From contig NZ_MSCT01000019.1 in assembly GCF_001921865.1 (NCBI RefSeq), forward strand, positions 434,001 to 498,000: a stretch of 64,000 bases of DNA, in the 5' to 3' direction. The DNA is from Pseudomonas chlororaphis. GTDB taxonomy: Bacteria; Pseudomonadota; Gammaproteobacteria; Pseudomonadales; Pseudomonadaceae. Under the pieces are notes generated by a model, which did not search any database, had not been told where the DNA came from, and saw nothing but the letters and a program-made list of their open reading frames with translations. Positions 51,732-60,106 of the stretch are shown here, piece by piece; the first letter of the stretch is position 1; each line of letters begins with the position of its first letter. The translations under genes and the position numbers were made by a program.

Positions 51732-51825
51732 CTGTAGGAGCGAGGCTTGCCCGCGATTGCGGACTGACATTCAACACTCATGTCGACTGGTGCACCGCCT
51801 TCGCGGGCAAGCCTCGCTCCTACAG
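51732..51825. repeat. REP pair between gtsA and gtsB
   Basis: TGTAGGAGCGAGGCTTGCCC faces GCGGGCAAGCCTCGCTCCTA inside the operon. Such hairpins downstream of binding-protein genes can stabilise the upstream mRNA. Confidence 0.9.
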
Positions 51826-51868
51826 GGGAGATCGGGAACGGCCGCGGGCAAGCCCGCGGCGTTCTGAC

Positions 51869-53176
51869 TTACTGGGCAGCCTTGACGGCCGATGCCAGCT
51901 GCGCACTGGCCTTGGCCGGGTCCGCGTCCTTGTCGTTCATGAAGTTGGTCACCACATCGAAGATCGCGCCCTGCACGGCCAGGGACGTGGCCATGTTGTG
52001 CGCCATGCTCGGTTGCAGGCCGCCGGTCTTGTCGTCAGCCAGGAAGTCCTTGGCCGCCGCCTGGGCGCAGGAATCGAAGCCTTGCGCGGCCATGTCGTTG
52101 AGCATGTCGGTACGCACCGGGATCGAACCCTTGTTGATGCTGAAGACCTTCTGGAAGTCCTTGCCCAGGGCGACCTTGGCCAGGTCCTGCTGCGCGGCGA
52201 TATCGCCTTTGCGATCGGCCTTGAGCTTGAACACCGCCAGGGAGTCGATGTTGTAGGTGAAGGCCTTGTCGGTGCCCGGGAAAGCCACGCACTGGTAGTC
52301 CTGGCCGGCGACTTTCTTCGCCGCGGTCCACTCGCTCTTGGCCCAGTCGCCCATCATCTGCATCCCGGCCTTGCCGTTGATGACGTCGGCGGCGGCGATG
52401 TTCCAGTCGCGCCCGGCGCGGTTCGGGTCCATGTAGCCGGTGATCTTCTTCAGCTCGGTGAAGGCCTTGGTCATCTCCGGGCCGGCGAGGGTTTTCTGGT
52501 CCAGGTCGACCAGGGCTTTCTTGTAGCCGTCGGCGCCCATGACCGAGAGCACCACGTCTTCGAACACGGTGCTGTCCTGCCATGGCTGGCCGCCGTGGGC
52601 CAGGGCGATGAAACCGGCGGCCTTGAGCTTGTCGCCGGCGGCATAGAACTCTTCGAGGGTGGTCGGGGCCTTGTCGATCCCGGCTTTCTTGAACACTTGC
52701 GGGTTGATCCACAGCCAGTTGACGCGGTGGATGTTCACCGGCACGGCGACATAGTCGCCTTCATACTTCACGGTGTCGGAGACTTTCTTGGACAGCAGGC
52801 CGTCCCAGTTTTCCGCCTTGGCCACGTCTTTCAGGGTATCGGTGCTGAGCAGGCCGGTGCTGCCCCACTCCTGGATGTCCGGGCCCTTGATCTGCGCAAC
52901 GCCCGGCGGGTTGCCGGACACCGCGCGGCTTTTCAGCACGGTCATGGCCGTGGCACCGCCACCGCCGGCGACGGCGCCGTCTTTCCAGGTGAAACCGTCT
53001 TTTTCGACTTGGGCCTTGAGCACATCGACCGCAGCCTTTTCGCCGCCGGAAGTCCACCAGTGGACGACTTCCACGGAGCCCTTGGCGTCGGCGGCAACGG
53101 AAACGAGAGGGAATGCACTGAGGGGGAACAACGAGGCAACGGAAATGACAGCAGCGAGACGAGAAATCGCATTCAT
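51869..53176 (-). CDS. gtsA: Glucose ABC transporter substrate-binding protein
   Basis: This 435-residue exported protein has a signal peptide (MNAISRLAAVISVASLFPLS, then AFPLVSVAA) and the sugar-binding fold: VEVVHWWTSGGEKAAVDVLK, QIKGPDIQEWGSTGLLSTDT, and FTYNIDSLAVFKLKADRK. It captures glucose in the periplasm for GtsBCD. The start at 53176 is fixed by the signal peptide. Its leader holds an A/C-rich Hfq/Crc-type motif, and a 34-bp element further upstream is shared with the AGE gene. Confidence 0.95.
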   Translation of the reverse strand: MNAISRLAAVISVASLFPLSAFPLVSVAADAKGSVEVVHWWTSGGEKAAVDVLKAQVEKDGFTWKDGAVAGGGGATAMTVLKSRAVSGNPPGVAQIKGPDIQEWGSTGLLSTDTLKDVAKAENWDGLLSKKVSDTVKYEGDYVAVPVNIHRVNWLWINPQVFKKAGIDKAPTTLEEFYAAGDKLKAAGFIALAHGGQPWQDSTVFEDVVLSVMGADGYKKALVDLDQKTLAGPEMTKAFTELKKITGYMDPNRAGRDWNIAAADVINGKAGMQMMGDWAKSEWTAAKKVAGQDYQCVAFPGTDKAFTYNIDSLAVFKLKADRKGDIAAQQDLAKVALGKDFQKVFSINKGSIPVRTDMLNDMAAQGFDSCAQAAAKDFLADDKTGGLQPSMAHNMATSLAVQGAIFDVVTNFMNDKDADPAKASAQLASAVKAAQ

Positions 53177-53192
53177 CGAAGATGTACCTTTC

Positions 53193-53200
53193 TTGTTGTT
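53193..53200 (-). promoter_or_regulatory. Candidate Hfq/Crc CA motif before gtsA
   Basis: On the coding strand the leader reads GCATAACAACAAGAAAGG before the ATG. AACAACAA fits AAnAAnAA and overlaps the ribosome-site region. Confidence 0.6.
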
Positions 53201-53254
53201 ATGCATGCAAGTCTGGAGCTTGCGCTGCATAGGATTTTAAACAGAGGCTCTACC

Positions 53255-53288
53255 CGCGCAGGTAACGAACAGCCGCGCGAATGTCACC
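53255..53288. promoter_or_regulatory. Shared 34-bp element upstream of gtsA
   Basis: CGCGCAGGTAACGAA-N10-AATGTCACC. The same outer blocks at the same spacing recur at 54661-54694, upstream of the AGE gene. The GGTAAC and GTCACC ends are an imperfect inverted repeat. A candidate GltR binding site by context only. Confidence 0.55.
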
Positions 53289-53323
53289 GCATGGTTACAT
53301 AACCTGCAGTCTAGAGGGCCTGC

Positions 53324-53355
53324 TGACCTTTGGTGACGGCCGCCACCAAAGGTCA
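53324..53355. terminator. Hairpin at the AGE gene stop codon
   Basis: TGACCTTTGGTG and CACCAAAGGTCA form a perfect 12-bp stem around an 8-base loop; the last bases overlap the AGE stop codon. There is no T run on the minus strand, so it may be an attenuator or an mRNA 3' stabiliser. Confidence 0.55.
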
Positions 53356-54606
53356 ACAGACCCTCGACACCTGCGCCAAGGCCGAAGCCATGCTCGGCGC
53401 CAGCGGCAAGCGCGGAATCAGCACGGCCTGCCAGGCGTGATACAGGTCCGGCTTGCCGGCCCAGATCTCGGCGCCGGGTTTGTTGGCGCTGTCCAGTTCG
53501 TGGTGCCAGCTGCCGTGCACGGGGTCGATGAAGTGCTCGGCGATGAACTCCCAGAAGCGTCGATACCAGGTTTCGTATTGCTCATCGCCAGTGCGTTGCA
53601 GCAGGGCGCTGGCCGTCGCGCTGGCTTCAGCGTGGGTCCAGTGCAGGCGCTGGCGCACCACGGGGCGCTGCTGCCAGTCCAGGGTGTAGACGATGCCCGG
53701 CGCGCCATCGACGTCCCAGGCATCGCGGCAGGCGTTGTCGAAGAGTTTCTGCGCGTCCGTCAGCAGCCAGCCGGGCGTGAGCATGCCGGCCTGGCAGCGC
53801 GCGGCTTCCAGGTGCAACAACAGCCGCGCCCACTCGAAGGCGTGCCCGGGGGTGGTGCCGTAGGGGCGGAAACCGTCGGCCGGGTGCTCGCGGTTGTAGT
53901 CCGGCAGCGGCTGCCACTGACGGTCGAAATGCTCGACCACCCGGTACTCGCCAGCGGCGGCCTGCTGATGGATGACCCGCTCGACGATATGCAGGGCGCG
54001 GCTGAGCCAGCGCGGGTCCTGGGTGACGTCGGCCAGGGCGAGGAAGGCCTCGGTGGCGTGCATGTTGCTGTTGGCGCCGCGATAGGCCTCTTCCTCGCTC
54101 CAGTCGCGGTTGAAGGACTCACGCATGGCGCCCTCCTCCTCGCTCCAGAAATACGTGTCGATGACCCGGATCGCCTCCGCCAGCAACGCCTCGGCGCCGG
54201 GGCGCTGCGCCACCACCGCGGAACTCGCCGCCAGGGCAACGAAGGCATGCAGGTAGGCCGCCTTGCCGCTGTTGCCGTCGCCATGCTCGGGGGCGGCGAA
54301 CCAGCCGCCGTACTCGGCATCGCGCAGCGCGCCGTTGAGCGCGGCAATGCCGTGGTCCACCAGCGCGGCGTAACCGGGCAAACCCTGGATATGGGCCATG
54401 GCGAAACTGTGGGTCATGCGCGCGGTGTTCATGGTGCCGGCCCGGGCGTCGGCCGGCAGGCGTCCGCGCTCGTCGAGGTCGCCGAAGCCCTCGGGCAGCT
54501 TCGATGCGCGGGCGAAGGCCAGCAGGCGCTGGCCTTCGCTGGCCAGCCATTGCTGATGGGCAGGCGCATTCAGCCAACTGCTGAACGTCAGGGGAATAAG
54601 GTTCAT
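53353..54606 (-). CDS. AGE-family epimerase/isomerase (N-acylglucosamine 2-epimerase fold)
   Basis: This 417-residue protein has the alpha6/alpha6-barrel AGE fold, e.g. RMTHSFAMAHIQGLPGYAAL, MHATEAFLALADVTQDPRWL and RPYGTTPGHAFEWARLLLHL with the conserved His of the epimerase site. Relatives include D-mannose isomerase and glucose-mannose 2-epimerase. Position between the gts operon and gtrS suggests it feeds a hexose into the pathway. The true substrate is unknown. It has its own leader with an A/C-rich motif. Confidence 0.88.
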   Translation of the reverse strand: MNLIPLTFSSWLNAPAHQQWLASEGQRLLAFARASKLPEGFGDLDERGRLPADARAGTMNTARMTHSFAMAHIQGLPGYAALVDHGIAALNGALRDAEYGGWFAAPEHGDGNSGKAAYLHAFVALAASSAVVAQRPGAEALLAEAIRVIDTYFWSEEEGAMRESFNRDWSEEEAYRGANSNMHATEAFLALADVTQDPRWLSRALHIVERVIHQQAAAGEYRVVEHFDRQWQPLPDYNREHPADGFRPYGTTPGHAFEWARLLLHLEAARCQAGMLTPGWLLTDAQKLFDNACRDAWDVDGAPGIVYTLDWQQRPVVRQRLHWTHAEASATASALLQRTGDEQYETWYRRFWEFIAEHFIDPVHGSWHHELDSANKPGAEIWAGKPDLYHAWQAVLIPRLPLAPSMASALAQVSRVC

Positions 54607-54613
54607 GGCGGAC

Positions 54614-54627
54614 CTGTTGTTGTTTTT
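54614..54627 (-). promoter_or_regulatory. Candidate Hfq/Crc CA motif before AGE gene
   Basis: On the coding strand the leader reads GATAAAAACAACAACAGG before the ATG, which fits AAnAAnAA several times over. Confidence 0.6.
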
Positions 54628-54660
54628 ATCAAGGGCTTGAGTCTAAACAACGGGTTCGCC

Positions 54661-54694
54661 CGGGCAGGTAACGAAACTCACAGGAAATGTCACC
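54661..54694. promoter_or_regulatory. Shared 34-bp element upstream of the AGE gene
   Basis: CGGGCAGGTAACGAA-N10-AATGTCACC, the partner of 53255-53288 with identical outer blocks and spacing. It lies 55 bp upstream of the ATG. Confidence 0.55.
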
Positions 54695-54719
54695 AACCCG
54701 TGACAAAACACCGGGCTTC

Positions 54720-54820
54720 TGTAGGAGCGAAGCTTGCTCGCGAAAAACGTCAACGATGACACGGTGTGGTTGAACGAGCGCCGCTGCGCGGCTATCGCGG
54801 GCAAGCCTCGCTCCTACAGG
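54720..54820. repeat. REP pair
   Basis: TGTAGGAGCGAAGCTTGCTC faces GCGGGCAAGCCTCGCTCCTA between gtrS and the AGE gene. Confidence 0.88.
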
Positions 54821-54828
54821 AGATCTGT

Positions 54829-56298
54829 TCAATCCATGGAACGCGGCAGGTACAGGGTCACGCGCAGGCCGCCTTCGCGCAGGTTTTGCAGGCTGACTTC
54901 GCCGCCGTGGCTGTGGGCGATGTTGCGCGCGATGCCCAGGCCCAGGCCGTAGCCCTGCTGCTGGCCGGACAAGCGAAAGTGCGGCTCGAACACCTGTTCC
55001 AGGCGTTGCTCCGGCACGCCCGGGCCTTCGTCGTCGACGTGCAGGATGAAGGCGCTGGCGTCGTCCTCGATATGCAGGTGGGCGTTCTGCCCGTACTTCA
55101 GCGCGTTGTCGATCAGGTTGCCCATGCAGCGCTTGAGCGCCAGGGGCTTGCCCGGATACGGCGCCAGCGCCCGCCCCTGCTGGGTCACCCGGCCGTTGCC
55201 GTTGGGCGCCACATAAGGCTCCACCAGGCAGTCGAGCACCTGGTTGAGGTCCACCGGTTCGATGTTCTCGTGAATGTCGGTGTCCTTGACGCATTGCAGC
55301 GCGCCCTTGACCAGCAACTCCAGCTCGTCGAGGTCGCGGCCGAACTTGGCCTGCAATTGCTCGTCTTCCAGCAGCTCGACCCGCAACCGCAAGCGGGTGA
55401 TCGGCGTGCGCAGGTCGTGGGAAATGGCGCTGAACAACTGGCTGCGTTCGGTCAGGTAACGGCTGATGCGCTCGCGCATGGCGTTGAAGGCGCGACCGAC
55501 TTCCACCACCTCGCTGCCGCCGCCCTCGGCCACCGGCTGCACGTCGGCGCCCAGGGACATGTCCCGCGCGGCCCGCGCCAGGCGCTTGAGCGGCCGGCTC
55601 TGCCAATGCACCAGCAGGCCGATGAACAACAGCAGGAAGCTACTGGTGAGCACGATGAACCACACCTGCTGCGCCGGCAGCCCCTGCTCTTCGAGGCTGG
55701 TGTAGGGCTCGGGCAACAGCGAGGCGATGTACAGCCACTCGCCCGGCGCCATCTGGATCTGCGTGACCAGCACCGGCGGGTTCACCGGTTCCAGGGTCAG
55801 CGCGTAGTGCGCCCAGGAACGCGGCAGTTCGTCGAGCTTCAGGCCGCCGTTGAAGATCCGCAGGTCGCCGGGGCTGACGAACGTCACCGAGATGTAGGCG
55901 TCGTTACCCAGGGATTGGCGCAACACTTCCTCCACCGCCTTGAGCACCGCCTGCTTGCGCGGGGTGATGGGCAGCACTTCCATGCCCAGCGGCTTGTCGT
56001 TGAGGGTCACCACAAAACGCGTGCCGCCCATGCTGCGCAACTGGTCGAGCACCAGCGGCCGGTAAGCCACCGGCAGCGAACGAAAGTAACTGACGCTGGC
56101 GGTCATCGAATGGGCCAGGCTGCGGGCGCTGGTGACCAGGCCTTCGAGCTGGGTGGCGCGCAATTGCGAAACCCAGATCACGCTGGACAGGGCCTGGGCG
56201 AACAACACCGCCAGCAGCGTCAGCAGCAGCATCCGCCCCAGCAGCGAACGCGGCACCGGTACCCGCGCCAGCCACGGTCGCAGGAACTCAGAGCGCAT
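54829..56298 (-). CDS. gtrS: Sensor histidine kinase GtrS
   Basis: This 489-residue inner-membrane kinase has an N-terminal membrane helix (LLGRMLLLTLLAVLFAQALS) and a periplasmic sensor of about 140 residues. A second helix follows (QVWFIVLTSSFLLLFIGLLV), then HAMP, the H-box FSAISHDLRTPITRLRLR, and an ATPase domain ending GLGLGIARNIAHSHGGEVSL. In Pseudomonas it senses 2-ketogluconate or 6-phosphogluconate and acts on GltR to control glucose uptake. The start at 56298 overlaps gltR by 11 bp. Confidence 0.92.
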   Translation of the reverse strand: MRSEFLRPWLARVPVPRSLLGRMLLLTLLAVLFAQALSSVIWVSQLRATQLEGLVTSARSLAHSMTASVSYFRSLPVAYRPLVLDQLRSMGGTRFVVTLNDKPLGMEVLPITPRKQAVLKAVEEVLRQSLGNDAYISVTFVSPGDLRIFNGGLKLDELPRSWAHYALTLEPVNPPVLVTQIQMAPGEWLYIASLLPEPYTSLEEQGLPAQQVWFIVLTSSFLLLFIGLLVHWQSRPLKRLARAARDMSLGADVQPVAEGGGSEVVEVGRAFNAMRERISRYLTERSQLFSAISHDLRTPITRLRLRVELLEDEQLQAKFGRDLDELELLVKGALQCVKDTDIHENIEPVDLNQVLDCLVEPYVAPNGNGRVTQQGRALAPYPGKPLALKRCMGNLIDNALKYGQNAHLHIEDDASAFILHVDDEGPGVPEQRLEQVFEPHFRLSGQQQGYGLGLGIARNIAHSHGGEVSLQNLREGGLRVTLYLPRSMD

Positions 56299-57019
56299 TG
56301 CCGGCAACCACGTTGGCCGCCAACTGGTAACCGCTGCCGCGTACGGTGCGGATCAACCGCGGCGGCTTGTCGGTGTCGCGCAGACGCTGGCGCAGGCGGC
56401 TGACCGCCATGTCGACGATGCGGTCCAGGGGCATCAGGTCGCGCCCGCGGGTGGCATTGCCGATGGTGTCGCGGTCGAGGATTTCCTGGGGATGATCGAG
56501 GAACAGCTTGAGCAGGGCGAAGTCGGCGCCGGAGAGGATCACTTCCTCGCCGTCGTTGTGGAACAGCCGGTGGCTGACCATGTCCAGGCGCCACTCGTCG
56601 AAGCACAGCACCTCGCCGCCGGCACGCTCCTGGCCGAATTGCGCGCGGCGCAACAGGGCCTTGATCCGCGCCTGCAATTCGCGGGGGCTGAAGGGTTTGC
56701 CCAGGTAGTCGTCGGCGCCGAGTTCAAGGCCGATGACCCGGTCGGCTTCGTCGGAACTGGCGGTGAGCATGATGATCGGCACCTGGCCCACCCGCGGGTG
56801 CTGGCGAATCCAGCGGCACAGGCTGAAGCCGTCTTCGTCCGGCAGCATCACGTCGAGGATCACCAGGTCGCTGGGCGCCTCGTTCAGCGCCTGGCGAAAG
56901 CCGGCGCCGTCGGGCGTGCTGCGCACCTGGAAGCCGGCCCGGCTGAGGTAGGTCTCCAGCAGCTCGCGTATTTCCTGATCGTCATCCACCAACAAGATCG
57001 ACTTACTGACTGAACTCAC
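56288..57019 (-). CDS. gltR: OmpR-family response regulator GltR
   Basis: This 243-residue regulator has a receiver domain (SILLVDDDQEIRELLETYLS, with the phospho-Asp in LVILDVMLPDEDG and the Lys in YLGKPFSPREL). A winged-helix DNA-binding domain follows (RRLRQRLRDTDKPPRLIRTV, RGSGYQLAANV). With GtrS it controls gts/oprB and edd/glk expression. It overlaps gtrS by 11 bp and lies 84 bp downstream of glk. Confidence 0.94.
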   Translation of the reverse strand: MSSVSKSILLVDDDQEIRELLETYLSRAGFQVRSTPDGAGFRQALNEAPSDLVILDVMLPDEDGFSLCRWIRQHPRVGQVPIIMLTASSDEADRVIGLELGADDYLGKPFSPRELQARIKALLRRAQFGQERAGGEVLCFDEWRLDMVSHRLFHNDGEEVILSGADFALLKLFLDHPQEILDRDTIGNATRGRDLMPLDRIVDMAVSRLRQRLRDTDKPPRLIRTVRGSGYQLAANVVAGNAL

Positions 57020-57030
57020 GCGGGCCGTCC

Positions 57031-57039
57031 TTTGTTGTT
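57031..57039 (-). promoter_or_regulatory. Candidate Hfq/Crc CA motif before gltR
   Basis: On the coding strand the leader reads CATAACAACAAAGGACGG; AACAACAAAG overlaps the ribosome site AAAGGA. Confidence 0.55.
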
Positions 57040-57103
57040 ATGAATGGGGCCGGAATTATGCCTTACGGATCAGCAAAACGTGGTGTTCCACAGGCCCACG
57101 CAA

Positions 57104-58060
57104 TCAGGCAAGCGCCTGCTCCAGCGCCACCCCGGCGCCGGTCAGGCCCGAATACGGCGCGGTCACCAGCCACACCGGAATGCCCTTGAAGTAATCGCTC
57201 ATGCAGCCCTTGTCGGCAAAACAACGGGCGAAACCGCTCTCGACGAAAAAGTCGGCGAACCGCGGAATCACGCCGCCGACGATGTACACGCCGCCGCGCC
57301 CGCCGGTGGTCAGCACGTTGTTGCCTGCCACCCGGCCCAGCCAGCAGCAGAACTGCTCCAGCACTTCCAGGGCGATGGGGTCGCCGGCCAGCCCGGCGGC
57401 GGTGATCGCTTCCGGGGTATCGAGCAGCGGCGCATGCCCGTCCACCGCGCAGATCGCCCGGTACAGGCGCGGCAGGCCGCCGCCGCTGAGGGCCGTCTCG
57501 GCGCTGACATGGCCGATCTCGCTGTAGAGGTGTTGCCACAGCTGGGTTTCCCGCGGGCTGCTCAGCGGCAGGTCGACATGCCCGCCCTCGCCCGGCAGCG
57601 CGGCCCAGCGGCCTTCGCCCAGATCCAGCAAGGTGCCGACACCCAGGCCCGTGCCCGGGCCGATCACCACCGCCGGGCGCAACGGCTCGGCGGCGCCTTC
57701 GCAGACCACCCGGAACTCGCCCGGCTGCAACCGGGTCATGCCCAGGGCCATGGCCGAGAAATCGTTGACCAGCAGCAGCTCGTCGACCTGCAAGGTCTTG
57801 CAGAACGCCGCGCGGCTCAGGCGCCAGTGATTATTGGTAAAACGGAATTCGTCGCCGCCGACCGGGCCGGCCACCGACAGGCACACCGCGCCGATCGCCC
57901 CCGGCGCCAGGCCCAGCCCGCCCAGGTAGACGCCGATGGCTTCTTCCGGGCTGGCGTGGTCCGCCGTCGCCAGCACCTGGATCGACTCCAGGCGCTGGTC
58001 TTTCCACAACGCAAAACGCGCATTGGTTCCACCAATGTCACCGACCAGCGCTAACTTCAC
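57104..58060 (-). CDS. glk: Glucokinase
   Basis: This 318-residue kinase phosphorylates glucose to glucose-6-phosphate. It opens MKLALVGDIGGTNARFAL (the phosphate-1 motif). LLLVNDFSAMALGMTRLQPG and VIGPGTGLGVGTLLDLGEGR are the other hallmarks, along with GEGGHVDL at the sugar site. The start is a GTG that overlaps the edd stop by 4 bp (GTGA), so edd and glk are coupled. Confidence 0.94.
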   Translation of the reverse strand: MKLALVGDIGGTNARFALWKDQRLESIQVLATADHASPEEAIGVYLGGLGLAPGAIGAVCLSVAGPVGGDEFRFTNNHWRLSRAAFCKTLQVDELLLVNDFSAMALGMTRLQPGEFRVVCEGAAEPLRPAVVIGPGTGLGVGTLLDLGEGRWAALPGEGGHVDLPLSSPRETQLWQHLYSEIGHVSAETALSGGGLPRLYRAICAVDGHAPLLDTPEAITAAGLAGDPIALEVLEQFCCWLGRVAGNNVLTTGGRGGVYIVGGVIPRFADFFVESGFARCFADKGCMSDYFKGIPVWLVTAPYSGLTGAGVALEQALA

Positions 58061-59883
58061 TTAAGGTTCTCCAGGGCAGAGGTAAAGGCGCTGGCGCCCT
58101 GCTCCGCCGAGCTGAAAGCCATACGCATGAAACCGAACAATTCGCGGCCGCTGCCGACATTGTTGCCCAACAGGCCCTGGGCCGGTTCGCGGGCGGCGAA
58201 TTCGTCGGCGTCTACCTTAAGCTCCAGCACGCCCTTTACGCCATCCACTCGAATGATGTCGCCGTCGCGCACCCGCGCCAGCGCGCCGCCGACCTGGGCT
58301 TCGGGGCTGACGTGGATCGCCGCCGGGATCTTGCCCGAGGCCCCGGACATGCGCCCGTCGGTGACCAGCGCGACCTTGAAGCCGCGATCCTGCAACACGC
58401 CGAGGAACGGCGTCATCTTGTGCAGCTCCGGCATGCCGTTGGAACGCGGGCCCTGGAAGCGCATCACCGCGACGAAATCCTTCTCCAGCTCGCCGGCCTT
58501 GAACGCGTCGGCCAGGTCTTGCTGGTCCTGGAACACCACGGCCGGCGCTTCGACGATCTGATGCTGCAAGGCCACGGCCGAGACTTTCATCACCCCGCGC
58601 CCGAGGTTGCCTTCCATCACCCGCAAGCCGCCTTCCGGCGAGAAGGCCCGGGCCACCGGGCGCAGGATGTTTTCGTCGAGGCTTTCGATCGGGCCGTCGC
58701 GCCACACCAGCTTGCCGTTGTCCAGGAAAGGTTCCTGGGTGTAGCGGCTCAGGCCGCGGCCGGCCACGGTGTTGACGTCTTCGTGGAGCAGGCCGGCCTC
58801 GAGCAGTTCGCGGATCAGGAACGCCATGCCGCCGGCGGCCTGGAAGTGGTTGATGTCGGCCTTGCCGTTCGGATAGACGTGGGACAGGGTCGGCACCACC
58901 TCGGAGAGGTCGGCCATGTCCTGCCAGGTCAACTGGATGCCCGCGGCCTGGGCGATCGCCGGCATGTGCAGGGTGTGGTTGGTCGAGCCGCCGGTGGCGT
59001 GCAGGGCAACGATGGAGTTGACCAGCGAACGTTCGTCGACGATCTCGCCGATCGGCGTGAAGTTGCCGCTCTGCTTGGTCAGGCGGGTGACCTGCTGCGC
59101 CGCCTCATGGGTCAGCGCGTCGCGCAACGGCGTGTAGGGGTTGACGAAGGAAGCGCCCGGCAAGTGCAGGCCCATGACTTCCATCAGCAACTGGTTGGTG
59201 TTGGCGGTGCCGTAGAAGGTACAGGTGCCGGGGCTGTGGTAGGACTTCATCTCCGACTCCAGCAGCTCTTCGCGGCTCGCCTTGCCTTCGGCGTAACGCT
59301 GGCGCACGTCGGCCTTTTCCTTGTTGGAAATGCCCGACGGCATCGGCCCGCCCGGGACGAAGATGGTCGGCAGGTGGCCGAAGCGCAGCGCGCCCATCAT
59401 CAGGCCCGGGACGATCTTGTCGCAGATGCCGAGCATCAGCGCGGCGTCGAACATGTTGTGGGACAACGCCACCGCGGTGGACAGCGCGATCACCTCGCGG
59501 CTCGGCAGGCTCAGCTCCATGCCGGCTTCGCCTTGGGTCACGCCGTCGCACATGGCGGGCGTGCCGCCGGCGAACTGGCCGACCGAGCCCATTTCGCGCA
59601 GGGCCTTCTTGATCTGTTCCGGAAAGTGCTCGTACGGCTGGTGCGCCGACAGCATGTCGTTATATGACGAAACAATTGCCACGTTGGCGGCGTTCATCAT
59701 GCGCAGGCTGTGCTTGTCTTCGGAACCGCAGCCGGCGACGCCGTGGGCGAAGTTCGCGCATTGCAGCTTGCCCCGCTGCGGGCCGTCGCTGGCCGCGCCG
59801 CGGATCAGGGCGAGATAAGCCTCGCGAGTGGCGCGGCTGCGCACGACAAGCCGTTCGGTGACCTCAAGAACGCGGGGATGCAT
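58057..59883 (-). CDS. edd: 6-phosphogluconate dehydratase
   Basis: This 608-residue Fe-S dehydratase converts 6-phosphogluconate to KDPG. IlvD/Edd features include NFAHGVAGCGSEDKHSLRMM, GGTPAMCDGVTQGEAGMELS and TFYGTANTNQLLMEVMGLHL, whose Cys ligands hold the cluster, and TDGRMSGASGKIPAAIHVSP near the C-terminus. First gene of edd-glk-gltR-gtrS, divergent from gap. HexR-type sites lie in the shared upstream region. Confidence 0.96.
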   Translation of the reverse strand: MHPRVLEVTERLVVRSRATREAYLALIRGAASDGPQRGKLQCANFAHGVAGCGSEDKHSLRMMNAANVAIVSSYNDMLSAHQPYEHFPEQIKKALREMGSVGQFAGGTPAMCDGVTQGEAGMELSLPSREVIALSTAVALSHNMFDAALMLGICDKIVPGLMMGALRFGHLPTIFVPGGPMPSGISNKEKADVRQRYAEGKASREELLESEMKSYHSPGTCTFYGTANTNQLLMEVMGLHLPGASFVNPYTPLRDALTHEAAQQVTRLTKQSGNFTPIGEIVDERSLVNSIVALHATGGSTNHTLHMPAIAQAAGIQLTWQDMADLSEVVPTLSHVYPNGKADINHFQAAGGMAFLIRELLEAGLLHEDVNTVAGRGLSRYTQEPFLDNGKLVWRDGPIESLDENILRPVARAFSPEGGLRVMEGNLGRGVMKVSAVALQHQIVEAPAVVFQDQQDLADAFKAGELEKDFVAVMRFQGPRSNGMPELHKMTPFLGVLQDRGFKVALVTDGRMSGASGKIPAAIHVSPEAQVGGALARVRDGDIIRVDGVKGVLELKVDADEFAAREPAQGLLGNNVGSGRELFGFMRMAFSSAEQGASAFTSALENLK

Positions 59884-60004
59884 GGGTAGAACTCCAGGCT
59901 AACGGATGTGGCGACCTGTTTGTCTATGCTGATCAAAACGCCCGCCGCACAGGGGATGGCAGTGGGTTTCTTGACCATGTGGACCAGTTGATTCAGGTCA
60001 CTCG

Positions 60005-60019
60005 TTGTAGATAAAACAA
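60005..60019. promoter_or_regulatory. Candidate HexR operator (edd side)
   Basis: TTGT-AGATAAA-ACAA exactly fits TTGT-N7-ACAA, the Pseudomonas HexR consensus. It lies about 120 bp from the edd start. Confidence 0.75.
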
Positions 60020-60066
60020 AATATTGCCACCAAAAAGTCTTGTTTTCTATTTTTTTGCGAATAATC

Positions 60067-60081
60067 TTGTAATTCCAACAA
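60067..60081. promoter_or_regulatory. Candidate HexR operator (gap side)
   Basis: TTGT-AATTCCA-ACAA exactly fits TTGT-N7-ACAA. It lies 26 bp upstream of the gap start. AACAACAA at its right edge (60077-60084) also fits the Hfq/Crc AAnAAnAA pattern. Confidence 0.75.
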
Positions 60082-60106
60082 CAAAACTACGGCAGGCGCT
60101 TTTCTA

